Positions 36,605 through 45,730 of a stretch of DNA of 64,000 nt are shown in pieces (position 1 is the stretch's first letter; each line of letters starts with the position of its first letter). Where the stretch lies: the NCBI GenBank assembly GCA_017444615.1, contig JAFSWF010000071.1, positions 34,788 through 98,787 of the forward strand, given 5' to 3'. The notes under the pieces are model-generated. The model did no database searches. It was not told the DNA's origin and saw nothing but the letters and a program-made list of their open reading frames with translations. The DNA comes from Paludibacteraceae bacterium. Lineage in GTDB: Bacteria > Bacteroidota > Bacteroidia > Bacteroidales > Paludibacteraceae. A program made the position numbers and the translations under genes.

Positions 36605-39600
36605 TTAGAAAGTTACTTTAGTTCCTAAAGTTACGGTCAGCGGAATGGGATAGGAGAAATTAGGATTCTCCGGGTCTACACCGGTAAAACTCTTGGAATG
36701 AATAGTGAATACATTCTGCGCTGAAACGAACCAACGCCAGTTCTGCATTTTCATTTTATCGCACGCCGATTTAGGCAGGTTATAACCTAATTGAAGATTG
36801 CGCAGTTTAAGGAATGAACCGTCTTCTATCCAGTACGTAGAGACGCGTTTCTCATTGTTATTATCGCTGAGGCTGAGGGCGGGAATATTGCTATTGGGGT
36901 TGGTATAACTCCAGGCATTCAACAGACGTGTACCCTTGTTGAGAAAACCAATATTGAGTCCCGCCCAAATATCGGTCTCTTTCTTAAGGTCTGTGATCAC
37001 TTGTACCCCACCTACGCCTTGGAAGAAGACCGTCAAGTCAAACCCTTTATACTCAAAATAGAAGTTCGCACCGAACGAAACTGCCGGTACCGGCGAATAA
37101 ATCCAATCTTGGTCGGCTTCAGTGATCCTTCCGTCGCCATTGAGGTCGCGGTAACGAATGCGTCCAATGTCTGCACCCTCTTGGATGGCATGGTTATCTA
37201 CCTCTTCCTGGCTCTTGAAAATGCCATCCGCGATGTAACCTACTTGCGAACCGAGTGCGTGGCCTACTACTGACTTAACGCCATTACCGCCGAAAGTACC
37301 GCGGGCAGCAATAGTAGCCGGCAACTGGGTGATCGTATTATCATAGTGCGATATATTAGCAGTGATGTCGTATTTGAATCCACCTTTCGTTTGATTGCGA
37401 TAACCGAGTGCCAGTTCCACACCCATGTTATCCATCGCACCAGCATTCACCCATTGTACCGCACCTTCACCCATCGCACCGATGCCATCCATCAGCACCA
37501 GAATATCCTTCGTTTGCTTGTAGAACCAATCGAACGAACCGTAGAAAGTCTGCTTGAAGAACGAAAAATCCAAACCCGCATTGGTCTGCGTCGTTGTCTC
37601 CCATTTGATGTTATCGTTTCCTATCTGGTTGCGCTTGAATCCCGAGGGTAAGGTGCTACCTCCGTTGGTTCCGGCAATGTCGTACGAAGTGCCGTAACTC
37701 TGACCACCGCTCTCGTTCACACCGTAATTGGAAACATAGATGGTGTAACGCGCGGTGGACGAGATGTCTTGATTACCGGTCTGCCCCCACGAGGCACGAA
37801 TCTTCAAATCATCGAGCCACGAGTTAGCTCCTGCCATGAATTTCTCCTGACTAATACGCCAACCGGCGGAAACGGAGGGGAATGTAGCAAAGCGGTTATT
37901 CTTACCGAAGCGGCTTGAACCATCATGTCGCAGCGTTACCGAAACGAGATAACGGTTATCGTAACTATAGTTCGCTTTGCCGAAGAACGAAATGAGCGAA
38001 TAACTGCCGGAAGAGCCGTAGGCTTGCGCTTTACCTACACCCGCATCGGGCCACATATAATTGGGCGTTAACACCAGATAATCTTCTTTGTAGCCGGAGA
38101 AATATTCATCTATCTGACGGTTCAATTCTGTACCCAACAAGAAGTCTGCACGGTGCTTACCGATCTCAAGGTTATAGGTAATAATCGCATTCCACATCCA
38201 TTTCATCCAATGTTCCTGCTTGGCTTCTACGGCGTTGGTCGCGTTAGCCACCGTTCCTTCCGTCACGGGATAGGTGAAGATACGTTGTTTCTTTTGCGAA
38301 TAATCAATACCGGCGGTAGTGCGGATGTTCAGACCCTTGTAGGGATTGATGTTGATAAACGCATTTCCGAACACACGCCAGTAGGTATAGCGGTTATCCT
38401 TATTGCGCGTTAAACGAGCTAACGGGTTTTGACGGTCTGGATAACCTCCTACCGGTCCCGCAAACTCTCCGTCCGTTGTGTAAATAGGTAACGACGGGTT
38501 GAATTGCAACACATTCTGCAGGAAGCCTTCAGGGGCAGCCACTTCACTTGTGCGACTAAGGGTGAAGTTCTCACCAATGGTTACGTAATCGCCGATAATC
38601 TTATAATCCGTATTGATACGCGCGGAGAAACGGTCGAAATCAGAGAACTTGATAATACCGTCATTCTTGAAATAACCGAGCGAGAAGAACGAAGATCCTT
38701 TCTGACTTCCGTGTGACACGGAGACATTATAATTTTGTACTACGCCCGGGCGCGTGGTAGCGCCGAACCAATCGGTATCAGCAGCCGGTACCGTTCCGGC
38801 TTCATCCAGATACTTATTCATCATGAGATGGTTCAGTACCGGATAACCGGCAGCGTTATAGCCCCAATTATAGTGGTAGCCTAACGCATTCGTGTTGGGA
38901 TCCATGCCATCGTTCACATAGGCTTGCCACATCACCTGACCGAACTGCTCTGCATTGAGCACCGATAATTTATTCGTGTACGATTGTACCGCCACGGAGG
39001 CATCAAGGCTGACATTGAGTTTGCCTTCTGCACCTTTCTTGGTGGTAACGATAATCACACCGTTGGCAGCGCGTGAACCGTAGATAGAAGCCGATGCGGC
39101 ATCTTTGAGCACCTGAATAGACTCTATGTCGTTAGGGTTTAATTCATGCATACCGGATTTGGTAGGTACACCATCGATGATGTAGAGTGGGTCGTTGTCA
39201 TTCAAGGTTCCTACACCGCGAATACGGATAGTAGCAGCACCGGATGGATTACCGTCTGCTGTCACATTCATACCGGGAATCTTACCCTGCAGCGCTTTCA
39301 TCGGGTTATTCTCCTGTTGCTTCTCCAAGTCCTTGGCACTCACCGCACTCACGGCACCCGTCAAATCAGCTTTGCGCTGGGTGGTATAACCCGTCACCAC
39401 CACTTCTTCCAGCACCTCCGTGTCTTCCGCCAAACGCACTTGCAGATTGACGCCAGCCGCTAAAGTCTGTGCTTGGTAACCCACATACGAGATGGTCAAC
39501 TGTGCTCCATCGGACACCGTGAGCGTAAAATGACCGTCAAAATCGGTGATAGTACCGTTTGAGGTGCCCACTTCCAATACACTGGCTCCGATAATAGCCT

Positions 39601-39712
39601 CACCTGTACCGTCCACTACTGTTCCGGTCGCAACCGTTTGCGCCATAGCAGCGGACGATGTCATAAGCAAGAGCATCATCATCCAGCTGGTTAGTTGTTT
39701 TTTCATACGCAT
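36605..39712 (-). CDS. susC: SusC-family TonB-dependent outer-membrane transporter (PUL-B)
   Basis: Start taken at ATG 39712 (MRMKKQLTSWMMM); the longer frame from 39754 begins at a TTG inside the -7 promoter element. About 1035 aa. CarboxypepD_reg-like extension (GTVVDGTGEAIIGASVLEVG), TonB region EEVVVTGYTTQRKADLTGAV, plug domain with RIRGVGTLNDNDPLYIIDGVP, and beta-barrel ending VTF. It imports fructo-oligosaccharides with its SusD. The N-terminal third is very similar to the PUL-A SusC while the barrel differs, which suggests different fructan preferences. Confidence 0.95.
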   Translation of the reverse strand: MRMKKQLTSWMMMLLLMTSSAAMAQTVATGTVVDGTGEAIIGASVLEVGTSNGTITDFDGHFTLTVSDGAQLTISYVGYQAQTLAAGVNLQVRLAEDTEVLEEVVVTGYTTQRKADLTGAVSAVSAKDLEKQQENNPMKALQGKIPGMNVTADGNPSGAATIRIRGVGTLNDNDPLYIIDGVPTKSGMHELNPNDIESIQVLKDAASASIYGSRAANGVIIVTTKKGAEGKLNVSLDASVAVQSYTNKLSVLNAEQFGQVMWQAYVNDGMDPNTNALGYHYNWGYNAAGYPVLNHLMMNKYLDEAGTVPAADTDWFGATTRPGVVQNYNVSVSHGSQKGSSFFSLGYFKNDGIIKFSDFDRFSARINTDYKIIGDYVTIGENFTLSRTSEVAAPEGFLQNVLQFNPSLPIYTTDGEFAGPVGGYPDRQNPLARLTRNKDNRYTYWRVFGNAFININPYKGLNIRTTAGIDYSQKKQRIFTYPVTEGTVANATNAVEAKQEHWMKWMWNAIITYNLEIGKHRADFLLGTELNRQIDEYFSGYKEDYLVLTPNYMWPDAGVGKAQAYGSSGSYSLISFFGKANYSYDNRYLVSVTLRHDGSSRFGKNNRFATFPSVSAGWRISQEKFMAGANSWLDDLKIRASWGQTGNQDISSTARYTIYVSNYGVNESGGQSYGTSYDIAGTNGGSTLPSGFKRNQIGNDNIKWETTTQTNAGLDFSFFKQTFYGSFDWFYKQTKDILVLMDGIGAMGEGAVQWVNAGAMDNMGVELALGYRNQTKGGFKYDITANISHYDNTITQLPATIAARGTFGGNGVKSVVGHALGSQVGYIADGIFKSQEEVDNHAIQEGADIGRIRYRDLNGDGRITEADQDWIYSPVPAVSFGANFYFEYKGFDLTVFFQGVGGVQVITDLKKETDIWAGLNIGFLNKGTRLLNAWSYTNPNSNIPALSLSDNNNEKRVSTYWIEDGSFLKLRNLQLGYNLPKSACDKMKMQNWRWFVSAQNVFTIHSKSFTGVDPENPNFSYPIPLTVTLGTKVTF

Positions 39713-39751
39713 TTGTTTTACGATTAAATGAATAATTTCCAATTCCGACGA

Positions 39752-39818
39752 CAAAATTACTGCTTTTCGCGCATATAGATTAAAAAAAATGTTGCAATCT
39801 TTTGTACTTTTGTTGCAA
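39752..39818 (-). promoter_or_regulatory. susC (PUL-B) promoter with paired TTGCAACA operator
   Basis: Minus-strand -7 TAATTTTG (39752-39759). Perfect TTGCAACA half-sites at 39790-39797 and 39811-39818 are 21 bp apart as direct repeats, and the proximal one ends 30 bp from the -7 element. There is no TTTG at -33. The spacer resembles that of the 31670 promoter (TATATGCGC followed by AGCAG). Geometry identical to the other two promoters supports binding by an AraC-type regulator encoded in the locus. Confidence 0.8.
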
Positions 39819-39842
39819 CACTTTTTTTTTACGCCTTACACC

Positions 39843-42506
39843 TTACATTTTACCCTTCACATCCGACGGTTTTTCACCGAAGTATTCCGTGTAGCATCGG
39901 GTGAAATAAGAGGGCGAAGTGAAGCCGGTTTTGTAGGCTATTTCGCTGACGGTCATCGTACCTTTAGTGAGCATCGCGCGCGCTTCGTGCATGCGCACGT
40001 TCCGTATAATCTCATTCGGTGAGTAATGGGTTAATTGCTTCATCTTGCGGTATAACTGTGTACGACTCATAGCCATCTTATCGGCAATCACCTCCACGCT
40101 CAGTCTCTCATCATCCAAGTTCTCACGCACAATATCGTTGAACCGTTGCACGAACTGCTCTTCTGGGGTTTGCAACTCAGTTTTCTGATGACTGACGGCA
40201 GACGACTGATTGCTCATTACTCGTTGACGGTTAGCCACGAGTGCCGCCACTTGCGCCTTCAGCACCTCTGTCTTAAACGGCTTCGACACGTACGCATCTG
40301 CACCGTGCGCGTAACCTTCCACCTGTTGCTCGTCCATCGAACGAGCGGTCAGCATCATAAACGGAATATGCGATGTCACAGGCTCTTTCTTCAACTGCTC
40401 GCATACCTTCAGACCATCGATATCCGGCATCGACAGGTCGCACAAGATAATATCCGGCACACTGATAAACGCCTTACGGATACCTGTATTACCATTTTCG
40501 GCAGTTATAACCGTGTACGTGTCGCTGAAGAGCTGCCGTAAGTACGCACGGATATCCGCATTATCATCCACCACTAACATGATCGACTTATCATCTTCGC
40601 CTTCTACCGGCGTCTCTTCTGTTGATTCGGTGCCTAATTCCGTCAAGATCTGCTCCGAGGAGATGTGCTGATAGCTGACTTTTGATGGCTGAAAGCTGAC
40701 GTCTGACAACTCTCCTATCGGTAAGCAAACGGTAAACACCGTTCCTTGCCCCTCAGGATTATCCGTTACGGAGATTGTACCGCTTTGCAGCGTCACGAAT
40801 GAGCGCACTAAGGCCAGACCGATGCCCGAACCCTGACTATTGGTCGCATCCAATTGGAAGAACGTGTCGAAAATGCGTTGCTTGTATTCCTCCGGCACAC
40901 CCGAACCCGTGTCCGCTATCGCAAAACACACCTGCTCGCCCTCGCGCCATAATTGTACACTCACATGACCGTTTGCAGGCGTAAACTTAAACGCGTTGGC
41001 CACTAAGTTGAAAACAATACGTTCCGTTTTTTCTACGTCTAAAACGGCCTCTATTGCTTCTTCCGGTGCTTCGTATGATAAATGCACATGCCGTCTCTTA
41101 GCCAGCGGTTGAAACGCCTCTACCCATTCCTTCAGTGCCCAACCAACCTCCACGCAAGTCATCTTAGGCTTCAACATGCCGCTTTCGTACTTGCGGAAAT
41201 CCAATACCTGATTGATTAGCCGCAGCAACACTTGTGCATTACGATGGGCAATAGCCACTAGCCGATGTTGCTCTTCGCCCAACGCCGTGTCTCGCTCCAA
41301 CTGACCCAAAGGGTCAGCTATTAGCGTCAACGGCGTGCGGAAATCGTGACTCACATTGGTAAAGAATGTCAACTTACTACGGGTGGCTTCTTCCAACCGA
41401 CTCTGTGCCTCCAGCAACTGCTCGTGCAAACGCTTGCGCTGACGGTATAAATGCCATACATAAACCAAGAAAAACAGCGTGACTACCGCCAGAATAATAA
41501 TCAACCATAAGATGGTTCGTTGTTGACGGTACTCTTTGCTCAGAATATCCGTTCGCTGCTTGAGCATAGAGATGGTGCCCACTTCGTGATCCATCTCCGA
41601 GGACAAATCCAGCATAGCCTCCGCGGCACCTCGATCTACGATAATGGACGGCAAAATCGAATCTTTCGTAAAGGGTTCTCCGTTCAGTATCTGAGCTACT
41701 GTCTCGATCAATAAATCGCCGCGTGAAGGATAAGTAGCAGTACATTCAATCACCCCTTCCATAATAGCTTGCAGCCCCTCACTCGCGCCATCTACGCCCA
41801 TGATACGAAGCGGGGGATAATCCAAATCGCGTGCGGCTCGTGAAGCATCAATAGCCATCCGGTCATTTTGCGCAACGATAGCATCTACATCCTTATGAAC
41901 CGATAAATATGCCAGCGCCGCCTTATACGCACTCACACTGCCGTTGACGGAATTCAGCGTTACCCCCTCACCATTTATCGCTAACCCCTCTATTAATCCT
42001 TGATGGCGAAGACGAGCAGGAGTAGAACCTTCCATACCACATATTTCTAACACCAGCAAACGATGATCCGTCTCTGACTGAACTTGCTTAAGCCAAGTGC
42101 TAAACTGCACTCCTACGCCGTAGTTATCGCCGCCTATAAAAGCCGTCCACTGATCTCCTGAAACCCTTCGGTCGGCTAACACAACCGGAATGCCGGATTC
42201 GTAAGCCCTCGTCACAGCCGATTGGACCCCTTCTTCTGCACTCGGGCTAACAATCAGAGCATCCACTCCTTCGGCGATAAAACTATCTATTTGCGCGCAT
42301 TGTAACGCATCATCGCCGTACGCCACACGCATACGCAACTCCATTTCCGGATGAAACAGCAACTGCCGCTCCATCTCCGCATTCATCTTTTGACGCCACG
42401 CATCATCGAAACACTGACTAAAGCCAATCGTGTACTGCGCTTCGTGCGTGGAACAAGACACTAAAAACAAACCTGTTATGCATGCAAGAAGAGTAGTGTT
42501 TCTCAT
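39843..42506 (-). CDS. Hybrid two-component regulator with periplasmic sugar-binding sensor (BT1754-type)
   Basis: Start at ATG 42506 (MRNTTLLACITGLFLVSC); the TTG frame from 42530 overlaps the -7 element. 887 aa. Periplasmic binding protein domain (about 20-285), transmembrane helix (about 335-357), HisKA with phospho-acceptor His in SHDFRTPLT, HATPase with NLVANAFKFTP and DTGSGVPEEYKQ, receiver with phospho-acceptor Asp in LCDLSMPD, and a C-terminal AraC HTH domain (KTGFTSPSYFTRCYTEYFG). All phosphorelay residues are present. In B. thetaiotaomicron the homologous BT1754 binds fructose and activates fructan genes. It sits directly upstream of the PUL-B susC. Two linkers, around FQPSKVSYQHIS and RVMSNQSSAVSHQ, are coded by 7-bp-period DNA. 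Confidence 0.95.
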   Translation of the reverse strand: MRNTTLLACITGLFLVSCSTHEAQYTIGFSQCFDDAWRQKMNAEMERQLLFHPEMELRMRVAYGDDALQCAQIDSFIAEGVDALIVSPSAEEGVQSAVTRAYESGIPVVLADRRVSGDQWTAFIGGDNYGVGVQFSTWLKQVQSETDHRLLVLEICGMEGSTPARLRHQGLIEGLAINGEGVTLNSVNGSVSAYKAALAYLSVHKDVDAIVAQNDRMAIDASRAARDLDYPPLRIMGVDGASEGLQAIMEGVIECTATYPSRGDLLIETVAQILNGEPFTKDSILPSIIVDRGAAEAMLDLSSEMDHEVGTISMLKQRTDILSKEYRQQRTILWLIIILAVVTLFFLVYVWHLYRQRKRLHEQLLEAQSRLEEATRSKLTFFTNVSHDFRTPLTLIADPLGQLERDTALGEEQHRLVAIAHRNAQVLLRLINQVLDFRKYESGMLKPKMTCVEVGWALKEWVEAFQPLAKRRHVHLSYEAPEEAIEAVLDVEKTERIVFNLVANAFKFTPANGHVSVQLWREGEQVCFAIADTGSGVPEEYKQRIFDTFFQLDATNSQGSGIGLALVRSFVTLQSGTISVTDNPEGQGTVFTVCLPIGELSDVSFQPSKVSYQHISSEQILTELGTESTEETPVEGEDDKSIMLVVDDNADIRAYLRQLFSDTYTVITAENGNTGIRKAFISVPDIILCDLSMPDIDGLKVCEQLKKEPVTSHIPFMMLTARSMDEQQVEGYAHGADAYVSKPFKTEVLKAQVAALVANRQRVMSNQSSAVSHQKTELQTPEEQFVQRFNDIVRENLDDERLSVEVIADKMAMSRTQLYRKMKQLTHYSPNEIIRNVRMHEARAMLTKGTMTVSEIAYKTGFTSPSYFTRCYTEYFGEKPSDVKGKM

Positions 42507-42527
42507 GACCTTTCCCTTTTTTCGCTG

Positions 42528-42559
42528 CAAAATTACTACAAAAAAATGGAATAAGCAAG
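42528..42559 (-). promoter_or_regulatory. Promoter of the hybrid regulator
   Basis: Minus-strand CTTG (42556-42559), 20 bp, TAATTTTG (42528-42535). No TTGCAACA pair is seen nearby, so the regulator itself is probably expressed constitutively at low level. Confidence 0.7.
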
Positions 42560-42675
42560 TATTTGACGAAAAAAATCCAAGATTTTTTGCAATAATCGTT
42601 CAAACGAAGTGAGATAAGACCACGGGTGCTTCGAGCCCTCGTAACAAAAAGGATGGCCGAATGACCATCCTTTTG

Positions 42676-42748
42676 TCGAGAAGAGGTGACTCGAACACCC
42701 GACCCCCACGTCCCGAACGTGGTGCGCTACCAACTGCGCTACTTCTCG
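42676..42748 (-). tRNA. tRNA-Pro (anticodon CGG)
   Basis: A 73-nt cloverleaf on the minus strand: acceptor CGAGAAG/CTTCTCG, D arm, anticodon stem CCACG/CGTGG with loop TTCGGGA (anticodon CGG), T arm with GTTCGAGTC and discriminator A. CCA is not encoded. It reads CCG proline codons. It has its own promoter upstream and lies between topA and the hybrid regulator gene. Confidence 0.95.
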
Positions 42749-42813
42749 GTTTTTTGACAAAAAACTCGATTATTTGCTGTCGCAAATTTTCTCGTTTTTT
42801 CAAAAAGCGGGTG

Positions 42814-42845
42814 CAAAGGTACTGCTTTTTTTTGACATGTGCAAA
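42814..42845 (-). promoter_or_regulatory. tRNA-Pro promoter
   Basis: Minus-strand TTTG (42842-42845), 20 bp, TACCTTTG (42814-42821). The extended -33 TTTGCACATGTC and an A-rich spacer match the mreB promoter almost base for base. Confidence 0.85.
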
Positions 42846-42846
42846 T

Positions 42847-42881
42847 AAAAGTGCATTTTTTCGTCATTATTTTGCACTTTT
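42847..42881 (-). terminator. Possible topA terminator hairpin
   Basis: On the minus strand the 3' end of topA forms a stem AAAAGTGCA/TGCACTTTT with a 17-base A-rich loop that includes the stop codon; a T-rich stretch follows. It overlaps the -33 of the tRNA-Pro promoter, so topA and the tRNA signals are tightly packed. The A-rich loop makes this only moderately convincing. Confidence 0.4.
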
Positions 42882-45182
42882 TTTGCGAGAAGTGCGTTTT
42901 GCGGCACTCATTGGCTCCGATTTAGCCATTATTTCGCGGGCTTGTGCTTCGGTCATTTCAGCAACATTAATGGACTTAGTCAGACGATAATTACCTTCCG
43001 GTGTATGGATGTAAGCACCATAGCGTCCGTTCAGCACCTGGATATCGCCCCATTGATGGATAGTGGCGCTTCCTTGCTGCTTCTCTGCAATCAGTTCAAG
43101 TGCCTGTTCCATCGTAATGGATAACGGGTTGATACCACGCGGAATAGAGATGAAGGCGCCCTCATAACGCACGTAAGGGCCGTACTTGCCTTCGCCGATA
43201 ACAATTGGTTTGCCTTCGTGTTCGCCCAAGGTGTACGGTAACGCGTTCTTAAAGAGATCCAGTGCATCTTTGAGGGTGATGGTGAAGACCGATTGGCCTT
43301 TTTGCAGGCTGGCAAAACGTGGTTTGTCTTGCGTCGCATCGCCGATCTGTACACAGGGACCAATCTTGCTGATTTTAGCATACACCGGCAACCCCGATTC
43401 AGGGTCATTCCCTAATAGACGCCCCTCGATTTTTCCCGATGGAATCGTAGTAATCATGGGGTGGAACTTCTTGTAGAACGCATCTACGGTCTCTATCCAA
43501 TTCGCTCTTCCTTCGGCGATTCGGTCGAACTGTTGTTCCTCATGCGCGGTGAAATCATAACTGAGGATTTCAGGGAAATGTGACACCAGAAAATCATTGG
43601 TGATAAAGCCCAAGTCCGTCGGTAACAGACGCTGTGTTTCTGCGCCGTACAACTCCGTTTTCTTTTTCTCCGTTACAAGGCCGTTCTTTAGCACCAGCGT
43701 GGATGTCTCTCTCTTTGTACCGGCCACTGATCCGCGTTCTACATACTTAACTTTCTGAATGGTCTCAATGATAGTAGCATATGTAGATGGACGCCCGATA
43801 CCTAATTCCTCCATGCGTTTGACGAGGGTCGCTTCGTTGAAGCGGTAAGGCGGTTTATTGTAGGTCTGAACCGCTTGTGCCTCTTGCAGACGCAGTTGTT
43901 CGCGGAGCGACATAGCCGGTAGCACGTGACGTTCTTCTTCCGCTTCGTCGGTCGATTGGACATAAACACGTGTGAAACCATCGAAAATGACGACTTCTCC
44001 GGTGGCAATGAAGCGATACGGAGTACCTGTGATACTTACTTCCACTTGCGTGCGTTCGATCTCTTCTTCCGCCATTTGTGAAGCAATGGTCCGTTTCCAA
44101 ATCAGTTCGTAAAGGCGTTGCTCATCGCGGTTAGTACCGGCGTTGAGTACGTTCATATAAGTCGGACGAATGGCTTCGTGTGCCTCTTGTGCTCCTTTGG
44201 CATTTGTGTGGAACTGCCGTGTATGTACGTACTGCTCGCCGTATTGGGCAGCAATCACTTCCTTGCTGGTTGCCAACGCCAGAGAAGACAGGTTGACGGA
44301 ATCCGTACGCATGTAAGTGATCCGTCCGCTTTCATAGAGCGACTGCGCTATACGCATCGTTTTAGAAACGGAGAATTTCAGCTTGCGCGCAGCTTCTTGT
44401 TGAAGCGTGGAAGTGGTGAAGGGCGGCGCCGGCATGTGCTTGGCAGGTTTGCGCTGTACATCCACTACAAAGAAACGGGATTTGGGGAGCGATTCCAAAA
44501 ATGCTTGCGCATCTTTCTTATGCGAAAAACGATGGTTCAACTCGCATCTCAACACCGATGCATCACCCGGATTTATTCCGATGAAATCAGCGATAATTCG
44601 ATATTGCGAGCTAGCGCGGAACGATTCTATCTCACGCTCTTTTTCGACGATCAGTCGTACGGCTACTGATTGAACACGACCGGCAGAGAGACCGGTTGTC
44701 ACTTTGCGCCAAAGCACTGGAGATAATTCAAAACCCACGATGCGATCGAGCACACGGCGCGCCTGCTGTGCGTTAACAAGGTTATAGTCAATTCCCCTCG
44801 GGTTAAGAATCGCTTCCTGAATGGCAGGTTTGGTGATTTCATGAAAAACGATACGTTTAGTGTCTTTTTTGCCCAGATTGAGCACTTCCTGCAAGTGCCA
44901 CGCAATCGCTTCTCCCTCACGGTCTTCATCGGAAGCTAACCAAACGGTATCCGCTTTGCCGACTTCGCGCTGAAGTTGTTCCACCAAATGTTGCTTAGTG
45001 GCGTCAATCACATAATTGGGCGTGTAACCATGTTCAAAATCAATACCCATCGAGTTCTTACCAAGCGGTTCGATGTCACGGATGTGGCCTTGACTACTCA
45101 ATACATGAAAATCTGTACCTAAAAATTTCTCAATCGTCTTGGCTTTTGCCGGAGACTCAACTATCACCAAATTTTTGCTCAT
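42867..45182 (-). CDS. topA: DNA topoisomerase I
   Basis: 771 aa type IA topoisomerase that relaxes negative supercoils. TOPRIM domain at the N-terminus (LVIVESPAKAKTIEKFLG and the acidic WLASDEDREGEAIAWHL). The catalytic Tyr region is SGRITYMRTDSVNLS (about residue 300). Several C-terminal repeats of the topo C4/bacterial type follow (KYGPYVRYEGAFISIPRG and GDIQVLNGRYGAYIHTPEG), ending in a lysine-rich tail. Zinc cysteines typical of E. coli TopA are absent, as is usual in Bacteroidetes. It is transcribed divergently from the nfeD-floA genes. Confidence 0.97.
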   Translation of the reverse strand: MSKNLVIVESPAKAKTIEKFLGTDFHVLSSQGHIRDIEPLGKNSMGIDFEHGYTPNYVIDATKQHLVEQLQREVGKADTVWLASDEDREGEAIAWHLQEVLNLGKKDTKRIVFHEITKPAIQEAILNPRGIDYNLVNAQQARRVLDRIVGFELSPVLWRKVTTGLSAGRVQSVAVRLIVEKEREIESFRASSQYRIIADFIGINPGDASVLRCELNHRFSHKKDAQAFLESLPKSRFFVVDVQRKPAKHMPAPPFTTSTLQQEAARKLKFSVSKTMRIAQSLYESGRITYMRTDSVNLSSLALATSKEVIAAQYGEQYVHTRQFHTNAKGAQEAHEAIRPTYMNVLNAGTNRDEQRLYELIWKRTIASQMAEEEIERTQVEVSITGTPYRFIATGEVVIFDGFTRVYVQSTDEAEEERHVLPAMSLREQLRLQEAQAVQTYNKPPYRFNEATLVKRMEELGIGRPSTYATIIETIQKVKYVERGSVAGTKRETSTLVLKNGLVTEKKKTELYGAETQRLLPTDLGFITNDFLVSHFPEILSYDFTAHEEQQFDRIAEGRANWIETVDAFYKKFHPMITTIPSGKIEGRLLGNDPESGLPVYAKISKIGPCVQIGDATQDKPRFASLQKGQSVFTITLKDALDLFKNALPYTLGEHEGKPIVIGEGKYGPYVRYEGAFISIPRGINPLSITMEQALELIAEKQQGSATIHQWGDIQVLNGRYGAYIHTPEGNYRLTKSINVAEMTEAQAREIMAKSEPMSAAKRTSRKKSAK

Positions 45183-45222
45183 AATCTATATAATTAAGGT
45201 GTACCCACCAAAAAAATCGCTG

Positions 45223-45254
45223 CAAAAGTAGTATATTTAATTTATTTATGCAAA
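45223..45254 (-). promoter_or_regulatory. topA promoter
   Basis: Minus-strand TTTG (45251-45254), 20 bp, TACTTTTG (45223-45230), 41 bp upstream of the topA start. It is back to back with the nfeD promoter. Confidence 0.8.
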
Positions 45255-45268
45255 TTTTTTTTCTTGCG

Positions 45269-45300
45269 CTTGCATATGTCAAAGATATTTTGTATCTTTG
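45269..45300 (+). promoter_or_regulatory. nfeD-floA promoter
   Basis: CTTG (45269-45272), 20 bp, TATCTTTG (45293-45300), with the extended CTTGCATATGTC form. The nfeD ATG follows 49 bp downstream. Confidence 0.82.
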
Positions 45301-45349
45301 CACCCGATTTGAAAAAAAATAGTTGTAAATTTTTTAGCAAAAGACTTGC

Positions 45350-45700
45350 ATGAATATTTTTTTAGTTGTATTATTAGTGCTCGCGGGCGTCGCGTTATTA
45401 TTAGCGGAGATGTTCCTTTTGCCGGGGTTCGGAATTGCGGGCGTCAGTGGTTTTGGTTGCCTGGTAGGCGCCGTAGTAGTAGCTTATTGGAAGTTAGGTC
45501 TGACAGCTGGTTATATTACCTTAGGAGCCTGTGTGGTAGTATCCGCATTGGCTATTTGGGGTTTCTTGCGTAGCCGCGCGCTGGATAAGATGGCGCTGGA
45601 TACACAGATAGACAGCCACGTGGAGTTGGCCAACAATAAATTAAAAGATCAAGAGGTCAAAACCAAAAAACAAAAGCCAATAGCCAAAACTAAATCATAA
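45350..45700 (+). CDS. Short NfeD-like membrane protein
   Basis: 116 aa with three hydrophobic segments (about 3-20, 25-45 and 52-72) and a lysine-rich cytoplasmic tail. The motif LLAEMFLLPGFGIAGVSG matches the membrane part of NfeD proteins (usually E-xxxPGFGxxG). The OB-fold C-terminal domain of long NfeD is missing. NfeD and flotillin-like proteins are regularly encoded together and act in membrane-microdomain organisation; floA follows 30 bp downstream across a spacer of ATCATAA/ATCACAA 7-bp repeats. Confidence 0.78.
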   Translation: MNIFLVVLLVLAGVALLLAEMFLLPGFGIAGVSGFGCLVGAVVVAYWKLGLTAGYITLGACVVVSALAIWGFLRSRALDKMALDTQIDSHVELANNKLKDQEVKTKKQKPIAKTKS

Positions 45701-45730
45701 ATCATAAATCACAAATCACAAATCATCACC

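Noticed and set aside
42531-42676. Another gene between the hybrid regulator and tRNA-Pro
   Set aside because: Only short frames on both strands, covered by the regulator promoter; nothing coding is supported.
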